17,326 bases of DNA from Patescibacteria group bacterium. Its GTDB lineage: Bacteria; Patescibacteriota; Minisyncoccia; UBA6257; Colwellbacteraceae. The stretch spans positions 1 through 17,326 of the forward strand of contig JAHJZF010000062.1 of NCBI GenBank assembly GCA_018826645.1, given 5' to 3'. Position 1 is the stretch's first letter, and each line of letters begins with the position of its first letter. The notes beneath the pieces are model-generated. The model made no database searches and was not told the DNA's origin. It saw nothing but the letters and a program-made list of their open reading frames with translations. A program made the position numbers and the translations under genes. Of the stretch, positions 1 through 7,646 are shown piece by piece.

Positions 1-561
1 ATGGTAATAAGCCTTTTGGGGCCATCGGGCATTAAGTGTCAGGTGGCCGATTTTAGTCTGTTGATAGACCCTCCCGACAAAAAGAAGGGCAATTTAGTGC
101 TTGAAACAAGGACAGAGCTAAACAAAAAGGACTTCCCAGAAGAAGGCGTAATCTCGGGTGCTGGCGAATATGAGGTGTCGGGAATTAGAATCAAAGGCAT
201 TAATCTTAAAGACGAAGGAAGTGAAATCCTTAAAACAGCTTATGCAATTCGTTTCGACGATATTCGTTTAGGGGCTTTGAATGGACTGCAGAAAACTTTA
301 AGCCAAGACGCTTTAGATAAATTAGGGGAGATAGATATCCTATTTATAGATATAGAGTCTTCCGCTTTGGACAAGAAGGAGGTGACGGCTCTTATTAAAA
401 AGATAGAACCAAACATATTAATTGCCATGACGGATAAGGGAGCCAAGCAATTAATTGAAGAATTTGGCCAAAAGACTAACAAGGAAGAAAAGCTGACGAT
501 TAAAGCAAAAGATATTAACAAAGAAGAAGGCGTTAAAGTTGTATGGCTGAAGAGCGAATAA
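1..561 (+). CDS. Degenerate MBL-fold (UlaG-like) protein, 186 aa
   Basis: This looks like a small member of the metallo-beta-lactamase superfamily (UlaG-like, Lactamase_B_3 type). What is visible: an opening beta-strand pattern with a conserved-looking LLIDPP (residues 20-25), a GAGEYEVSGIRIKG segment (53-66) typical of these proteins, and a hydrophobic IDILFID strand (111-117). The HxHxDH zinc-binding motif of active enzymes is absent; the segment where it would lie (about 30-50) is short and charged. It is therefore probably not a working metallo-hydrolase, or it works without the canonical site. The ATG is the first base of the window, so an upstream extension cannot be excluded, though the start fits the family. 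The end overlaps gyrA by 19 bases, implying one transcript. The fold assignment rests on motif memory only, and the biological role is unknown. Confidence 0.7.
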   Translation: MVISLLGPSGIKCQVADFSLLIDPPDKKKGNLVLETRTELNKKDFPEEGVISGAGEYEVSGIRIKGINLKDEGSEILKTAYAIRFDDIRLGALNGLQKTLSQDALDKLGEIDILFIDIESSALDKKEVTALIKKIEPNILIAMTDKGAKQLIEEFGQKTNKEEKLTIKAKDINKEEGVKVVWLKSE

Positions 562-2972
562 AAAACGACAGGGTAAAAGAGGCCCAGATAACAACAGAGC
601 TTAAAGAAGCTTATCTCGATTATGCGATGTCGGTTATTGTCGGGCGAGCCTTGCCCGATGCCAGAGACGGTCTCAAGCCAGTTCATAGAAGGATTCTTTG
701 GGCTATGTGGAGCGCCGGCGCCACATATTCAGCGAAGCATAGAAAATCAGCCAACGTCGTCGGGGATGTGATGGGTCGCTATCATCCTCACGGAGACACT
801 GCCATCTACGATACGATAGTTCGAATGGCTCAATGGTTCTCATTGCGCTATCCGCTTATAGACGGACAAGGGAATTTTGGCTCTCTCGACGGTGATCCAG
901 CCGCCGCTCATAGGTATACAGAATGTAGATTGTCCAAAGTGGCGGAGCCGATGCTTTTAGATATAGAAAAAGACACGGTAGATTTTGTTCCCAACTATGA
1001 CGGCACTCGAAAAGAACCTTTGGTTCTGCCTTCCAAGTATCCCAACCTTCTAGTCAACGGCTCTGATGGAATTGCGGTTGGTATGGCGACCAAAATACCT
1101 CCGCACAATTTGAGCGAAGTTATCGACGCCACCAAAGCGCTTATAGATAACCCCAAGGCCACCTCAGAAGATTTGATGGAATTTGTGAAGGGCCCTGATT
1201 TTCCAACAGGAGGCGTTATCTATGATCGCAAGGGGATTAACGACGCCTATGCCTCTGGCAGGGGCGCCATAACCGTAAGGGCGAAGACGGAAGTTGACGA
1301 GAAAAAAATCGTTGTTCAGGAGATTCCATATCAGGTTAACAAGTCGGAGCTTCTGATTAAGATGGCAGAGCTGGTTCGAGATAAAAGAATAGAGGGCATC
1401 AAAGATATACGAGACGAATCTGATAGAGAAGATGCCGTTCGGATAGTGATAGACCTAAAGCAAAGCTCTGTTCCACAAAAGATAATGAATCAGCTTTGGA
1501 AACACACAGATCTTCAGAAGGACTATCATCTTAATATGGTGGCGCTTGCTGACGGGCTAAAGCCCGAGACGATGTCTATAAGAGACGCCCTTGTTAATTT
1601 TATTGACCACCGAGGGAAAGTTGTCACCCGAAGGATTCAATACGATTTAGAAAAAGCGAAAGAGAGAGCGCATATATTAGAAGGGCTCTTCAAGGCGCTT
1701 AGCAATATAGACGAGGTAATCGCGACCATTAAAAAGTCTGCCGATAAAGAGAAGGCAAAGACCAACCTAGTCAGTAAGTTTAAATTGACCGAAATTCAAG
1801 CAACCGCAATCCTTGAGATGCGTTTGCAGACATTAGCTGCTCTTGAGAGACAAAAGATAGAAGAAGAGCTTAAAGAGAAGAGGGCAATCATAAAAGAATT
1901 AACAGAACTTCTGAAAAGTCCGAAGAAGATAATGGGCGTTGTGAAGAAAGAGCTCGATCAGGTTAAAAACGATTTTGGAGATGAACGTAGAACAAAAGTC
2001 GTCTCAGGCAAATTAAAAGAATTCGCCACAGAAGACTTAATTCCGAAAGAAGAGACCGTTATTACGATGTCGGGAGATGGATATATCAAACGCATCTTGC
2101 CAAATACGTTTAGAAGTCAGAAAAGGGGTGGGAAAGGGTTGATAGGTAGCGCTGTCGGGGAGGAAGACATCTTAACGTATCTTCTAAGTGCTAATACCCA
2201 CGACGACATTCTCTTCTTTACAGAAGCCGGTAGAGCTTTTCAAACGAAAGTATATGAAATTCCTCAAGGAACACGCATTAGCAAAGGCAGAGCTATTCAC
2301 AATTTTCTTGAGATTCCGGCTGGCGAAAAGATTAGCGCTATTATCGCCTATTCAGAGAGCGACGTAGATAAAGAAAGACACTTAGTGATGGCGACTTCGG
2401 GAGGCGTGGTTAAGAAAACTGCTCTAGCGAACTTCTCAAATGTTAGAAAGAGCGGGATTATCGCCATTAACCTAAGAAAAGATGACCAATTAAAATGGGC
2501 AGAACTGGCCAGCAAAGAAGACGAGATAATAATGGCTACCCACGATGGCAGGTCTATTCGTTTTAAAGAATCTGACGTGAGGGCGATGGGTAGAACCGCC
2601 GCCGGCGTTAAGGGCATTACTCTTAAGAAGGATGACGTGGTCAACTCATTCGCCATAATTAAACCTAATGTTGAGGCCAACTTCCTTATAGTCATGGAGA
2701 ATGGATATGCTAAACAGACATCTCTTAAAGAATATAAGGTTCAAAATCGTGGCGGTTCAGGAATCATTACGGCTAAAGTTACCCAAAAGACAGGTCCAGT
2801 AGTCTCCACACATGTTATAATCGATGGAGAAGAGCTTCTGGCCATTTCAAAGAAGGGTCAGGTTCTTAAAACAAAGATTAAAGACATCCGAAGAATTGGC
2901 CGAGCTACCCAAGGGGTCAAGATTATGACCCTTAAATCGGGGGACAAACTAGCTGGGTCAGCGGTGCTCTAG
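543..2972 (+). CDS. gyrA: DNA gyrase subunit A
   Basis: GyrA is the DNA-cleaving subunit of gyrase; with GyrB it forms the A2B2 enzyme that introduces negative supercoils using ATP. The 809-aa length is normal. The breakage-reunion domain opens with the typical AYLDYAMSVIVGRALPDARDG block (residues 23-43). The DNA-linking tyrosine is Y125 in AAHRYTE (E. coli Y122). The quinolone-region residues are T86 and D90 (E. coli S83 and D87); threonine occurs naturally at that place in several bacteria, so it is not evidence of resistance. A GyrA box, QKRGGKG, lies at residues 526-532 at the start of the C-terminal beta-pinwheel, which favours gyrase over topoisomerase IV ParC. The protein ends without a long acidic tail. 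The start overlaps the MBL-fold gene by 19 bases; a purine-rich AAGAAGAAGG lies about 12 bases upstream. The next gene begins 6 bases after the stop. Confidence 0.97.
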   Translation: MAEERIKNDRVKEAQITTELKEAYLDYAMSVIVGRALPDARDGLKPVHRRILWAMWSAGATYSAKHRKSANVVGDVMGRYHPHGDTAIYDTIVRMAQWFSLRYPLIDGQGNFGSLDGDPAAAHRYTECRLSKVAEPMLLDIEKDTVDFVPNYDGTRKEPLVLPSKYPNLLVNGSDGIAVGMATKIPPHNLSEVIDATKALIDNPKATSEDLMEFVKGPDFPTGGVIYDRKGINDAYASGRGAITVRAKTEVDEKKIVVQEIPYQVNKSELLIKMAELVRDKRIEGIKDIRDESDREDAVRIVIDLKQSSVPQKIMNQLWKHTDLQKDYHLNMVALADGLKPETMSIRDALVNFIDHRGKVVTRRIQYDLEKAKERAHILEGLFKALSNIDEVIATIKKSADKEKAKTNLVSKFKLTEIQATAILEMRLQTLAALERQKIEEELKEKRAIIKELTELLKSPKKIMGVVKKELDQVKNDFGDERRTKVVSGKLKEFATEDLIPKEETVITMSGDGYIKRILPNTFRSQKRGGKGLIGSAVGEEDILTYLLSANTHDDILFFTEAGRAFQTKVYEIPQGTRISKGRAIHNFLEIPAGEKISAIIAYSESDVDKERHLVMATSGGVVKKTALANFSNVRKSGIIAINLRKDDQLKWAELASKEDEIIMATHDGRSIRFKESDVRAMGRTAAGVKGITLKKDDVVNSFAIIKPNVEANFLIVMENGYAKQTSLKEYKVQNRGGSGIITAKVTQKTGPVVSTHVIIDGEELLAISKKGQVLKTKIKDIRRIGRATQGVKIMTLKSGDKLAGSAVL

Positions 2973-2978
2973 GCATCT

Positions 2979-4286
2979 ATGCAGCTTCAATTCACAAATA
3001 AACAAATTATATTTCTTGCCATAGCGGGAGTTTTGACTCTTGCCGTTCTTCTCATCTTTTTTGGAGGTAGGCGCACTTCGAATGTGGCAGAAACAGAAAT
3101 TGAAATTTGGGGCGTAGACGAAGAGGCAGTTTGGGCAAGTACTATTATAAATTTTAAACAAACATATCCTACGGTTCGGGTTACATATAAAAAATTAAAT
3201 AGAGCTACGTACGAAGAAGATTTGCTTAACGAACTAGCTGCCGGCCGGGGACCAGATATCTTTATGTTTGATAATAACTGGCTCCTTCAACACAAAGATA
3301 AAATAGTTCCTGTGCCAGAAAACAAGATGGGACTAGATACGCTCAAGCTTCTTTTCCCGCAGGCTGTGGAGCAGGACCTTGTCTTCGAGGGCAGAATCTA
3401 CGCACTACCTTTATATATAGATACCCTTTTCATGGTCTACAATCGAGATTCTTTTGATCAGGCGGGCATCGTGTTGCCTCCTGAGACTTGGGCGGAGCTG
3501 GACGAAGACATTAAGAATTTAAGAGAGCTTAATGAAGGAGAATTAACGCGACCAGCATTTGCTATCGGGGGTTCGTCAGCGAATATTAGCAATGCCCCAG
3601 ATATTCTTAATCTTCTTTTGATACAGATGGGTGTGCCAATAGTAATAGCAGATGAATCGGATTTATATGTTCAACTTTATGGAAACGAAGGCTACGAAGG
3701 GAATGAAGTCCTTGATATGTATACGAGACATGCGGATCCCACATCAGAAACATACACATGGAACGATAGTTTTAGGAGGGACATAGACTCATTCGCCAAA
3801 GGAGATGTGGCCGGCGTGTTTATCTACTCTCCTCAACTTAAAGAGATTCAGTCAAAAAACTCCCTTCTCGATATAACTATTGGTCCTATGCCTCAATTTA
3901 ATTCCAAGCAGGCAATTAATTATCCGGATTATTATGGATTAGCAGTCTCGAACAAATTGGCGGGCTTGGATAGATATCCCGAAGCCAAAGTAGCTTGGGA
4001 TTTTGTAATTTTCGCGACAACAGACAAAGACAGCGCCGAATATTACGTGCAAGTGAATGATCTCCCTCCAGCACTTAGATTTTTAATAGATAAATATAAA
4101 GATACTCCAGGCAGGCAAGGGATTTTAGCAAGGCAGGCGCTCACTGCTCGTAGCTGGCTCCAACCCAGCCCAAATATGCTTAAAGAATTCTTTAACGAAG
4201 CAATCGAAGTAGTAACAAGGGGCTCTCTAGACAGCGATCAAGCAATAGAGAGACTAGAGGCTCAAATAACAAACCTTCTCGACTAA
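2979..4286 (+). CDS. Membrane-anchored extracellular solute-binding protein (family 1-like)
   Basis: The 435-aa protein has the pattern of periplasmic or extracellular sugar-type solute-binding proteins (SBP_bac_1-like). Visible marks are a single hydrophobic N-terminal segment (residues about 9-29), an EIEIWGVDEE opening strand, AAGRGPDIFMFDNNWL (88-103) and the hinge-like stretch GRIYALPLYIDTLFMVYNR (138-156). There is no lipobox cysteine after the hydrophobic segment, so it is probably held by an uncleaved signal anchor rather than as a lipoprotein. No ABC permease or ATPase gene lies nearby; instead it sits between gyrA (6-base gap) and pilin-like genes (5-base gap), so it may serve surface binding or pilus function rather than ordinary import. 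No Shine-Dalgarno sequence precedes the ATG, so translation may depend on coupling to gyrA. The ligand cannot be predicted. Confidence 0.85.
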   Translation: MQLQFTNKQIIFLAIAGVLTLAVLLIFFGGRRTSNVAETEIEIWGVDEEAVWASTIINFKQTYPTVRVTYKKLNRATYEEDLLNELAAGRGPDIFMFDNNWLLQHKDKIVPVPENKMGLDTLKLLFPQAVEQDLVFEGRIYALPLYIDTLFMVYNRDSFDQAGIVLPPETWAELDEDIKNLRELNEGELTRPAFAIGGSSANISNAPDILNLLLIQMGVPIVIADESDLYVQLYGNEGYEGNEVLDMYTRHADPTSETYTWNDSFRRDIDSFAKGDVAGVFIYSPQLKEIQSKNSLLDITIGPMPQFNSKQAINYPDYYGLAVSNKLAGLDRYPEAKVAWDFVIFATTDKDSAEYYVQVNDLPPALRFLIDKYKDTPGRQGILARQALTARSWLQPSPNMLKEFFNEAIEVVTRGSLDSDQAIERLEAQITNLLD

Positions 4287-4291
4287 AGACA

Positions 4292-4771
4292 ATGTTTCCA
4301 TTAATCCAAATAGCAATTGCCCAAGGACTACCATCTAGGTTAGTTCCTGAATGTGACCCGACCGGCATTTCTACTAGTACGCCTGCCTGTAACGAATGTT
4401 TCTTAGCTCAAATGGGGGTCAATATTGTAGCGACCCTTATCTACGTTGCTTTTGTCATAGTCATTTTCATGGCGATTTCGGGGGGCTTTAGAATGTTCTT
4501 TTCTGGAGGTAATCCGGAAGGAGTTACGACCGCTAGAAAGCATATAACAGCAGCTCTTATAGGCTTGGTTATAGTTTTGCTCTCTTGGACAGGGCTCAAT
4601 ATCTTTATAACTACGTTTACAAACCTCAACGACAATGACGGCAAGTGGTATGCTCTTGAAGAGCTTGAGTGCCAACCGACCGCAGATCTTTGCAATGCAC
4701 AATGTAATGAAAGATATGACACAGAAGCAGAAAAAGCAGAATGTAGGTCCGGATGTCCAACTGCAAGATAA
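4292..4771 (+). CDS. TrbC/VirB2-like pilin-family protein with Cys-rich tail
   Basis: This 159-aa membrane protein has the two-helix plan of TrbC/VirB2-type pilins. A first hydrophobic helix (about 43-63) is followed by a short polar turn, SGGNPEGVTTARKHIT (71-86), and a second helix (about 86-108). The turn matches the G-[ND]-P-E-x-[IV] signature of the two neighbouring pilin-like genes. The N-terminus is short (MFPLIQIAIAQ) and resembles only the end of a signal peptide; no upstream in-frame start was found. Cysteines at 21, 33 and 36 and five in the tail (127, 134, 138, 151, 155) suggest disulfides outside the membrane. It starts 5 bases after the solute-binding protein gene, with no Shine-Dalgarno sequence. 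No other type IV secretion genes are in the window, so whether it builds a pilus is an inference. Confidence 0.7.
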   Translation: MFPLIQIAIAQGLPSRLVPECDPTGISTSTPACNECFLAQMGVNIVATLIYVAFVIVIFMAISGGFRMFFSGGNPEGVTTARKHITAALIGLVIVLLSWTGLNIFITTFTNLNDNDGKWYALEELECQPTADLCNAQCNERYDTEAEKAECRSGCPTAR

Positions 4772-4780
4772 AGGTTGTTG

Positions 4781-4786
4781 TATAAT
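4781..4786 (+). promoter_or_regulatory. Candidate -10 element (TATAAT) for the two-domain pilin gene
   Basis: A perfect TATAAT lies 9 bases before a GTG at 4796, which would place the transcription start at or next to that codon. No convincing -35 hexamer is visible, and a TTG start at 4775 would place the hexamer inside the gene. The same TTGTATAAT string recurs at 5567-5575 before the next pilin gene. Confidence 0.4.
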
Positions 4787-4795
4787 ATAAATAGA

Positions 4796-5545
4796 GTGAG
4801 AAATATTTATTATAAATTTATTGCCTTAGCACCGATTATTTATTTGGGCATCCGTAGCGTCTCGGCTCAGGAATGTCCAGACGGAGTACTGTGTGTCCCC
4901 CCAATACTTAGAGCAACGTCTACAGACGCCCTCATAAGTAGCGCCGTTACCTTTTTAACTGCTTTGGCGGGTTCGATATTGGTTATCGTAGTGTTGGTTG
5001 GAGCTTTTATCATTATGACGTCTGCCGGCAACCCGGAAAAAATCAAAAAAGGAAGGCAGGCTATAACGTGGGGACTTATTGGTTTTGCGGTTATTCTAGT
5101 GGCCGGTGGATTGGGTAGCATTGTGGCTGGCATTTTAGGAGGAACGGTTGATGATGTTGGGGGGCCGAATTCATCTGTAAACACCCCAGAGGGCGTGATA
5201 GGTGTTGTCGACAATATTGCCTACTGGATGTTCAACATTCTGATGGCGCTAGGTACGGTCTTTGTTCTGTTTGCAGCTTTTCTATACATGATATCTAGGG
5301 GTGACCCAGAGAAAATACAAACAGCCAAACGTGCTTTGATTTACGCTATTGTGGCTTTGGTAATCGGAGTCTTGTCGGGAGGCGTTGACGCCCTTGTAAA
5401 AGATGCACTTAAGACTCGCACGCCGACGCAAGAACACAATAGGTGCGTCAAGCTATGTGTTGTGAATGGCCCCTTCTTAGAATGTGACGAGGCGGGTGTT
5501 GTTGATATAACGGAATGTTGTGAGACGATAGTGTGTAGTCTATAA
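4796..5545 (+). CDS. Two-domain TrbC/VirB2-like pilin protein
   Basis: The protein carries two pilin-like units in one chain. With the GTG start at 4796 it is 249 aa and opens with a good signal peptide (residues 1-24, ending SVSA before Q25). Unit 1 (about 45-115) and unit 2 (about 134-205) each consist of a hydrophobic helix, a turn with G-[ND]-P-E-K-I, and a second helix. Unit 2 closely matches the separate gene at 5608-5952, also at DNA level. The tail (about 216-249) has six or more cysteines. An in-frame TTG at 4775 would add seven residues, but the GTG is preferred because it gives a cleaner signal peptide and lies just after a TATAAT. Neither start has a usable Shine-Dalgarno sequence. 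The family role is pilus subunit or small membrane component of secretion systems; the role of a fused pair is unknown. Confidence 0.75.
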   Translation: MRNIYYKFIALAPIIYLGIRSVSAQECPDGVLCVPPILRATSTDALISSAVTFLTALAGSILVIVVLVGAFIIMTSAGNPEKIKKGRQAITWGLIGFAVILVAGGLGSIVAGILGGTVDDVGGPNSSVNTPEGVIGVVDNIAYWMFNILMALGTVFVLFAAFLYMISRGDPEKIQTAKRALIYAIVALVIGVLSGGVDALVKDALKTRTPTQEHNRCVKLCVVNGPFLECDEAGVVDITECCETIVCSL

Positions 5546-5569
5546 TCCACAATATATGGATAGATATTG

Positions 5570-5575
5570 TATAAT
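5570..5575 (+). promoter_or_regulatory. Candidate -10 element upstream of the third pilin gene
   Basis: TATAAT lies in the 62-base gap between two pilin-like genes, 32 bases before the ATG at 5608. No clear -35 partner was found. An AAAAGG follows, but 20 bases before the ATG, which is too far for a normal Shine-Dalgarno sequence. The element would let this pilin be expressed separately. Confidence 0.35.
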
Positions 5576-5607
5576 GATTTTAAAAGGTCGAGACAACTCA
5601 CTAACAA

Positions 5608-5952
5608 ATGAAAAAATTCACTCTTAAAACATATACTTGGCTGATGGGCGTCTTGCCTGCTCCTGTGCTTGCTGCTTCGACTACTCAGAGGGTCCCAACT
5701 GACGGCCCGAAAAATCTCAATCAATTCATTGGGATTATTGAGAACGTCGCCAAAGTACTGTACAACGTTCTAATTGCTCTGGGCGTGGTCTTCATCTTGT
5801 ATGCCGCTTTCCTTTATATGATTTCTCAAGGAGATGAAACCAGATTAGCAACGGCTAAAAGAGTCTTAATTTACGCCATTGTGGCCTTGGTAATTGGAGT
5901 TTTGGCGGGAGGCGTTCATTCTCTCGTTAAAGACGCCGTTCTTTCGCCATAA
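5608..5952 (+). CDS. TrbC/VirB2-like pilin protein, single domain
   Basis: This 114-aa protein is a compact pilin-like membrane protein. It begins with a basic stretch and hydrophobic core ending VLA (cleavage likely after A22). Two hydrophobic helices follow (about 48-72 and 85-105), joined by SQGDETRLATAKR (73-85), and the end is short and polar. Without its signal peptide it would be about 92 aa, close to mature VirB2/TrbC pilins. It is the near-twin of the second unit of the preceding gene; segments such as IYAIVALVIGVL are identical. No cysteine-rich tail is present, unlike its two upstream paralogues, so it is the best candidate for a simple polymerising subunit, if these form a pilus at all. 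A strong terminator lies about 55 bases after its stop. Confidence 0.78.
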   Translation: MKKFTLKTYTWLMGVLPAPVLAASTTQRVPTDGPKNLNQFIGIIENVAKVLYNVLIALGVVFILYAAFLYMISQGDETRLATAKRVLIYAIVALVIGVLAGGVHSLVKDAVLSP

Positions 5953-6006
5953 GATAAGGACGTTAATATCTCGTCAGTTAGTTCGAGGTAATAAATTAAG
6001 TAATCA

Positions 6007-6032
6007 AAAACCCCGCCGAAAGGCGGGGTTTT
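6007..6032 (+). terminator. Rho-independent terminator ending the gyrA-pilin transcript
   Basis: AAAACCCCGCC, loop GAAA, GGCGGGGTTTT forms a perfect 11-bp stem with a GNRA tetraloop and a T-run on one side and an A-run on the other. It could stop transcription from either direction. It separates the plus-strand operon from the minus-strand G+C-rich block. Confidence 0.93.
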
Positions 6033-6046
6033 GTGTATTAAAATAG

Positions 6047-6058
6047 ATTTTCGAAAAT
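6047..6058. repeat. 12-bp perfect palindrome at the edge of the G+C-rich block
   Basis: ATTTTCGAAAAT is an exact palindrome lying between the terminator at 6007-6032 and the hairpin at 6082-6118, where composition changes. It may be an operator or a junction feature; its short length means chance cannot be excluded. Confidence 0.35.
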
Positions 6059-6078
6059 AGTTTTTAAAAAGTGTGCGA

Positions 6079-6118
6079 ACCCGGAGCACCCACGTATGGT
6101 TAGTAGGTAGGTGCTCCG
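6079..6118 (-). terminator. Hairpin after the minus-strand two-gene operon
   Basis: On the minus strand, CGGAGCACC pairs perfectly with GGTGCTCCG (9 bp, extendable to 12 with one G-T pair) around a 13-19-base loop, 16 bases past the stop of the membrane protein gene. The T-run follows only after about 12 bases, so it may be a weak terminator or an mRNA-protecting 3' hairpin. Confidence 0.6.
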
Positions 6119-6134
6119 AGCCGCATGATGGGGG

Positions 6135-7127
6135 CTACCCCGCGGGTACGACCGCGAAGTAGATGATTCGGTTGCACCCCACTCCACTTCCCATCAAGTG
6201 GAAGGAGTGTGTCGAGGGAATGTCGATGCGGTGAGGCATTTCGGACACGGCCACCTCATTTGGCGACGGTGTTCGAGACGACTCGACTCGGATGACGCCT
6301 GACTGGCAGTCGGGGGCGTCAATCCAATACTCGACGTTCTCGACCCACGCCAACCGCTGGTACGCTGACTCAGAACGAGTCACCGGAACGACTTTGTAGT
6401 CGATCAGGTTGTATCCAGCTGGCACCCGATGGGGTGCCGGAGGTGGTGCTGGTGCATCGCGGTACTGGACCTCAACGGTCCCCCGCGTGTACTCAGCCAC
6501 TACGACCGTGGCTTGGTGGAGCGGCGCATCCTCATTCACAACCGCCGAAGCGATTGAGGCCACGATGGCCACGAGGAGTGCTACCCACCAGACCCTCTTG
6601 CGAGCTTTTCCAGCCGGAGAGGCCAGAGCACCCCACACGAGGAGTATAGCCACCACCATCCAAGCCCCCAATACACCTATTTCTCCACCGATGGGGACGT
6701 AGATGAAGAGGATCTCGAGTCCGATGAAGGCGATGGTGATACCAAAGACCTTCCACAGGAATCGATCTCGGATGGCGATGTCTGCCTCATCGAGTCCGAT
6801 AGCCCTGAGACTAGCGGAACCGACCAGCAGGCGAAGGAGAGAAATCCGGACGTGTCCCGGCCTCTCCCTCCAACCGGCGAATAGTGCGAAGAGAAGCATC
6901 AGAATCAGGATGAACCCGATGCTCCCAACGACGAACCCCCAGCTGTTCTGCTCATTGCGTGAACGGATGACCACCGCGATAAGCATCGCGGCAACCACGC
7001 CGATCCAGACCCGGAACCAGCGGTCGACCACCTCTTCGAGGTTGAGGAGGCGGTTTTGGATAGCTCTAGGGTTGAGTCCGACGGCTCTCAGGAGACGTTG
7101 GATGCTGCGAATCATGTCGTTGGTCAT
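6135..7127 (-). CDS. Unrecognised five-helix membrane protein with outward C-terminal domain
   Basis: No family is recognised. The chosen ATG at 7127 gives 330 aa; a longer frame upstream exists but is a shadow of the preceding gene. The choice is supported by AAAGGAG 6 bases before the ATG and by an ATGA overlap with the preceding stop. Five hydrophobic segments are visible (about 40-56, 64-84, 125-145, 150-170, 178-198). Basic residues at the N-terminus, between helices 2 and 3, and at KARKR (174-178) predict the N-terminus inside and residues about 199-330 outside. That outer domain begins with a proline-rich linker (APAPPPAPH, 225-233) and has two cysteines (274, 318) that could pair. The outward domain plus coupling to a small soluble protein suggests a sensing or signalling pair or a surface function, but this is inference. 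Base composition is clearly richer in G+C than the flanking genes. Confidence 0.7.
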   Translation of the reverse strand: MTNDMIRSIQRLLRAVGLNPRAIQNRLLNLEEVVDRWFRVWIGVVAAMLIAVVIRSRNEQNSWGFVVGSIGFILILMLLFALFAGWRERPGHVRISLLRLLVGSASLRAIGLDEADIAIRDRFLWKVFGITIAFIGLEILFIYVPIGGEIGVLGAWMVVAILLVWGALASPAGKARKRVWWVALLVAIVASIASAVVNEDAPLHQATVVVAEYTRGTVEVQYRDAPAPPPAPHRVPAGYNLIDYKVVPVTRSESAYQRLAWVENVEYWIDAPDCQSGVIRVESSRTPSPNEVAVSEMPHRIDIPSTHSFHLMGSGVGCNRIIYFAVVPAG

Positions 7128-7585
7128 CTTGCGCTCCTTTCGATTGCGTCGGCTGCCCTGTTGATCCAGTCCGCGAGCTGGTGAGCTCGCGAGTGGTCCC
7201 GGATGCGCGTGACGCGCTTCCAGAACTGGTCGGGCTCTGCCCAGACGAGTCGGTCGAGAATCCGAACGGCTTTTCGGGTCCAATCATTGTCTTCTGGCTT
7301 CGGAAGCAAGAGGGCAATAACTTCCTCTAGTTCATCTGCATTGATGCCGTGCATATTGTGCAAGGCTTCTTCACGACGCTCTTCGAGACGTTCGAAGCTA
7401 CCGGGGCGTCCTTCGTCGAGGATGTCCACAATCGTGTCGATTTTAAGCGCATCGCGCTCATCAAACACGACTTCCATGATCTTGCCGAGGCCGATTCTGA
7501 GTGCATCATCCCCGACGGCTGAGGTGATAGCACCCCTGATGGCCCTGAGAGAGACATCAACGATGCTGTCTGGAGTAATGGTCAT
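7124..7585 (-). CDS. Unrecognised small helical cytosolic protein
   Basis: This 153-aa protein has no recognised family. It has no signal peptide or membrane segment and reads as mostly helical, with charged amphipathic stretches (for example ERLEERREEALHNMHG) and a tryptophan-bearing second half. The ATG at 7585 is chosen over an upstream in-frame ATG (16 residues longer) because AAGGAGGG lies 7 bases before it. Its stop overlaps the start of the membrane protein gene as ATGA, so the two are translationally coupled and probably made in fixed ratio. A near-consensus promoter lies about 60 bases upstream. It may regulate or assemble with the membrane partner; nothing in the sequence names the activity. 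A short AVGDDA motif also occurs in the 273-aa neighbour, too short to claim homology. Confidence 0.72.
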   Translation of the reverse strand: MTITPDSIVDVSLRAIRGAITSAVGDDALRIGLGKIMEVVFDERDALKIDTIVDILDEGRPGSFERLEERREEALHNMHGINADELEEVIALLLPKPEDNDWTRKAVRILDRLVWAEPDQFWKRVTRIRDHSRAHQLADWINRAADAIERSAR

Positions 7586-7592
7586 GTCTAAA

Positions 7593-7600
7593 CCCTCCTT
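7593..7600 (-). promoter_or_regulatory. Strong Shine-Dalgarno sequence deciding the start at 7585
   Basis: On the minus strand AAGGAGGG sits 7 bases before the ATG at 7585. It decides that start over the upstream in-frame ATG, and contrasts with the missing Shine-Dalgarno sequences of the core genes in the window. Confidence 0.85.
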
Positions 7601-7646
7601 ATGGATTGTCAACGGCGCATTCCTTTTGTGCACCTAACTAAATATA

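Noticed and set aside
543..2972. Quinolone resistance from T86 in GyrA
   Set aside because: Threonine at this position is natural in several bacteria and is not a resistance call without a susceptible reference from the same lineage.
7128..7283. N-terminal extension of the membrane protein frame up to 7283
   Set aside because: It overlaps the preceding gene in another frame, has Pro/Arg/Ser-rich shadow-like sequence, and the ATG at 7127 has both a Shine-Dalgarno sequence and an ATGA overlap.
7203..7637. 144-aa plus-strand open frame opposite the small helical protein
   Set aside because: Serine/arginine-rich composition typical of an antisense shadow of a G+C-rich gene; no ribosome site or promoter on that strand.
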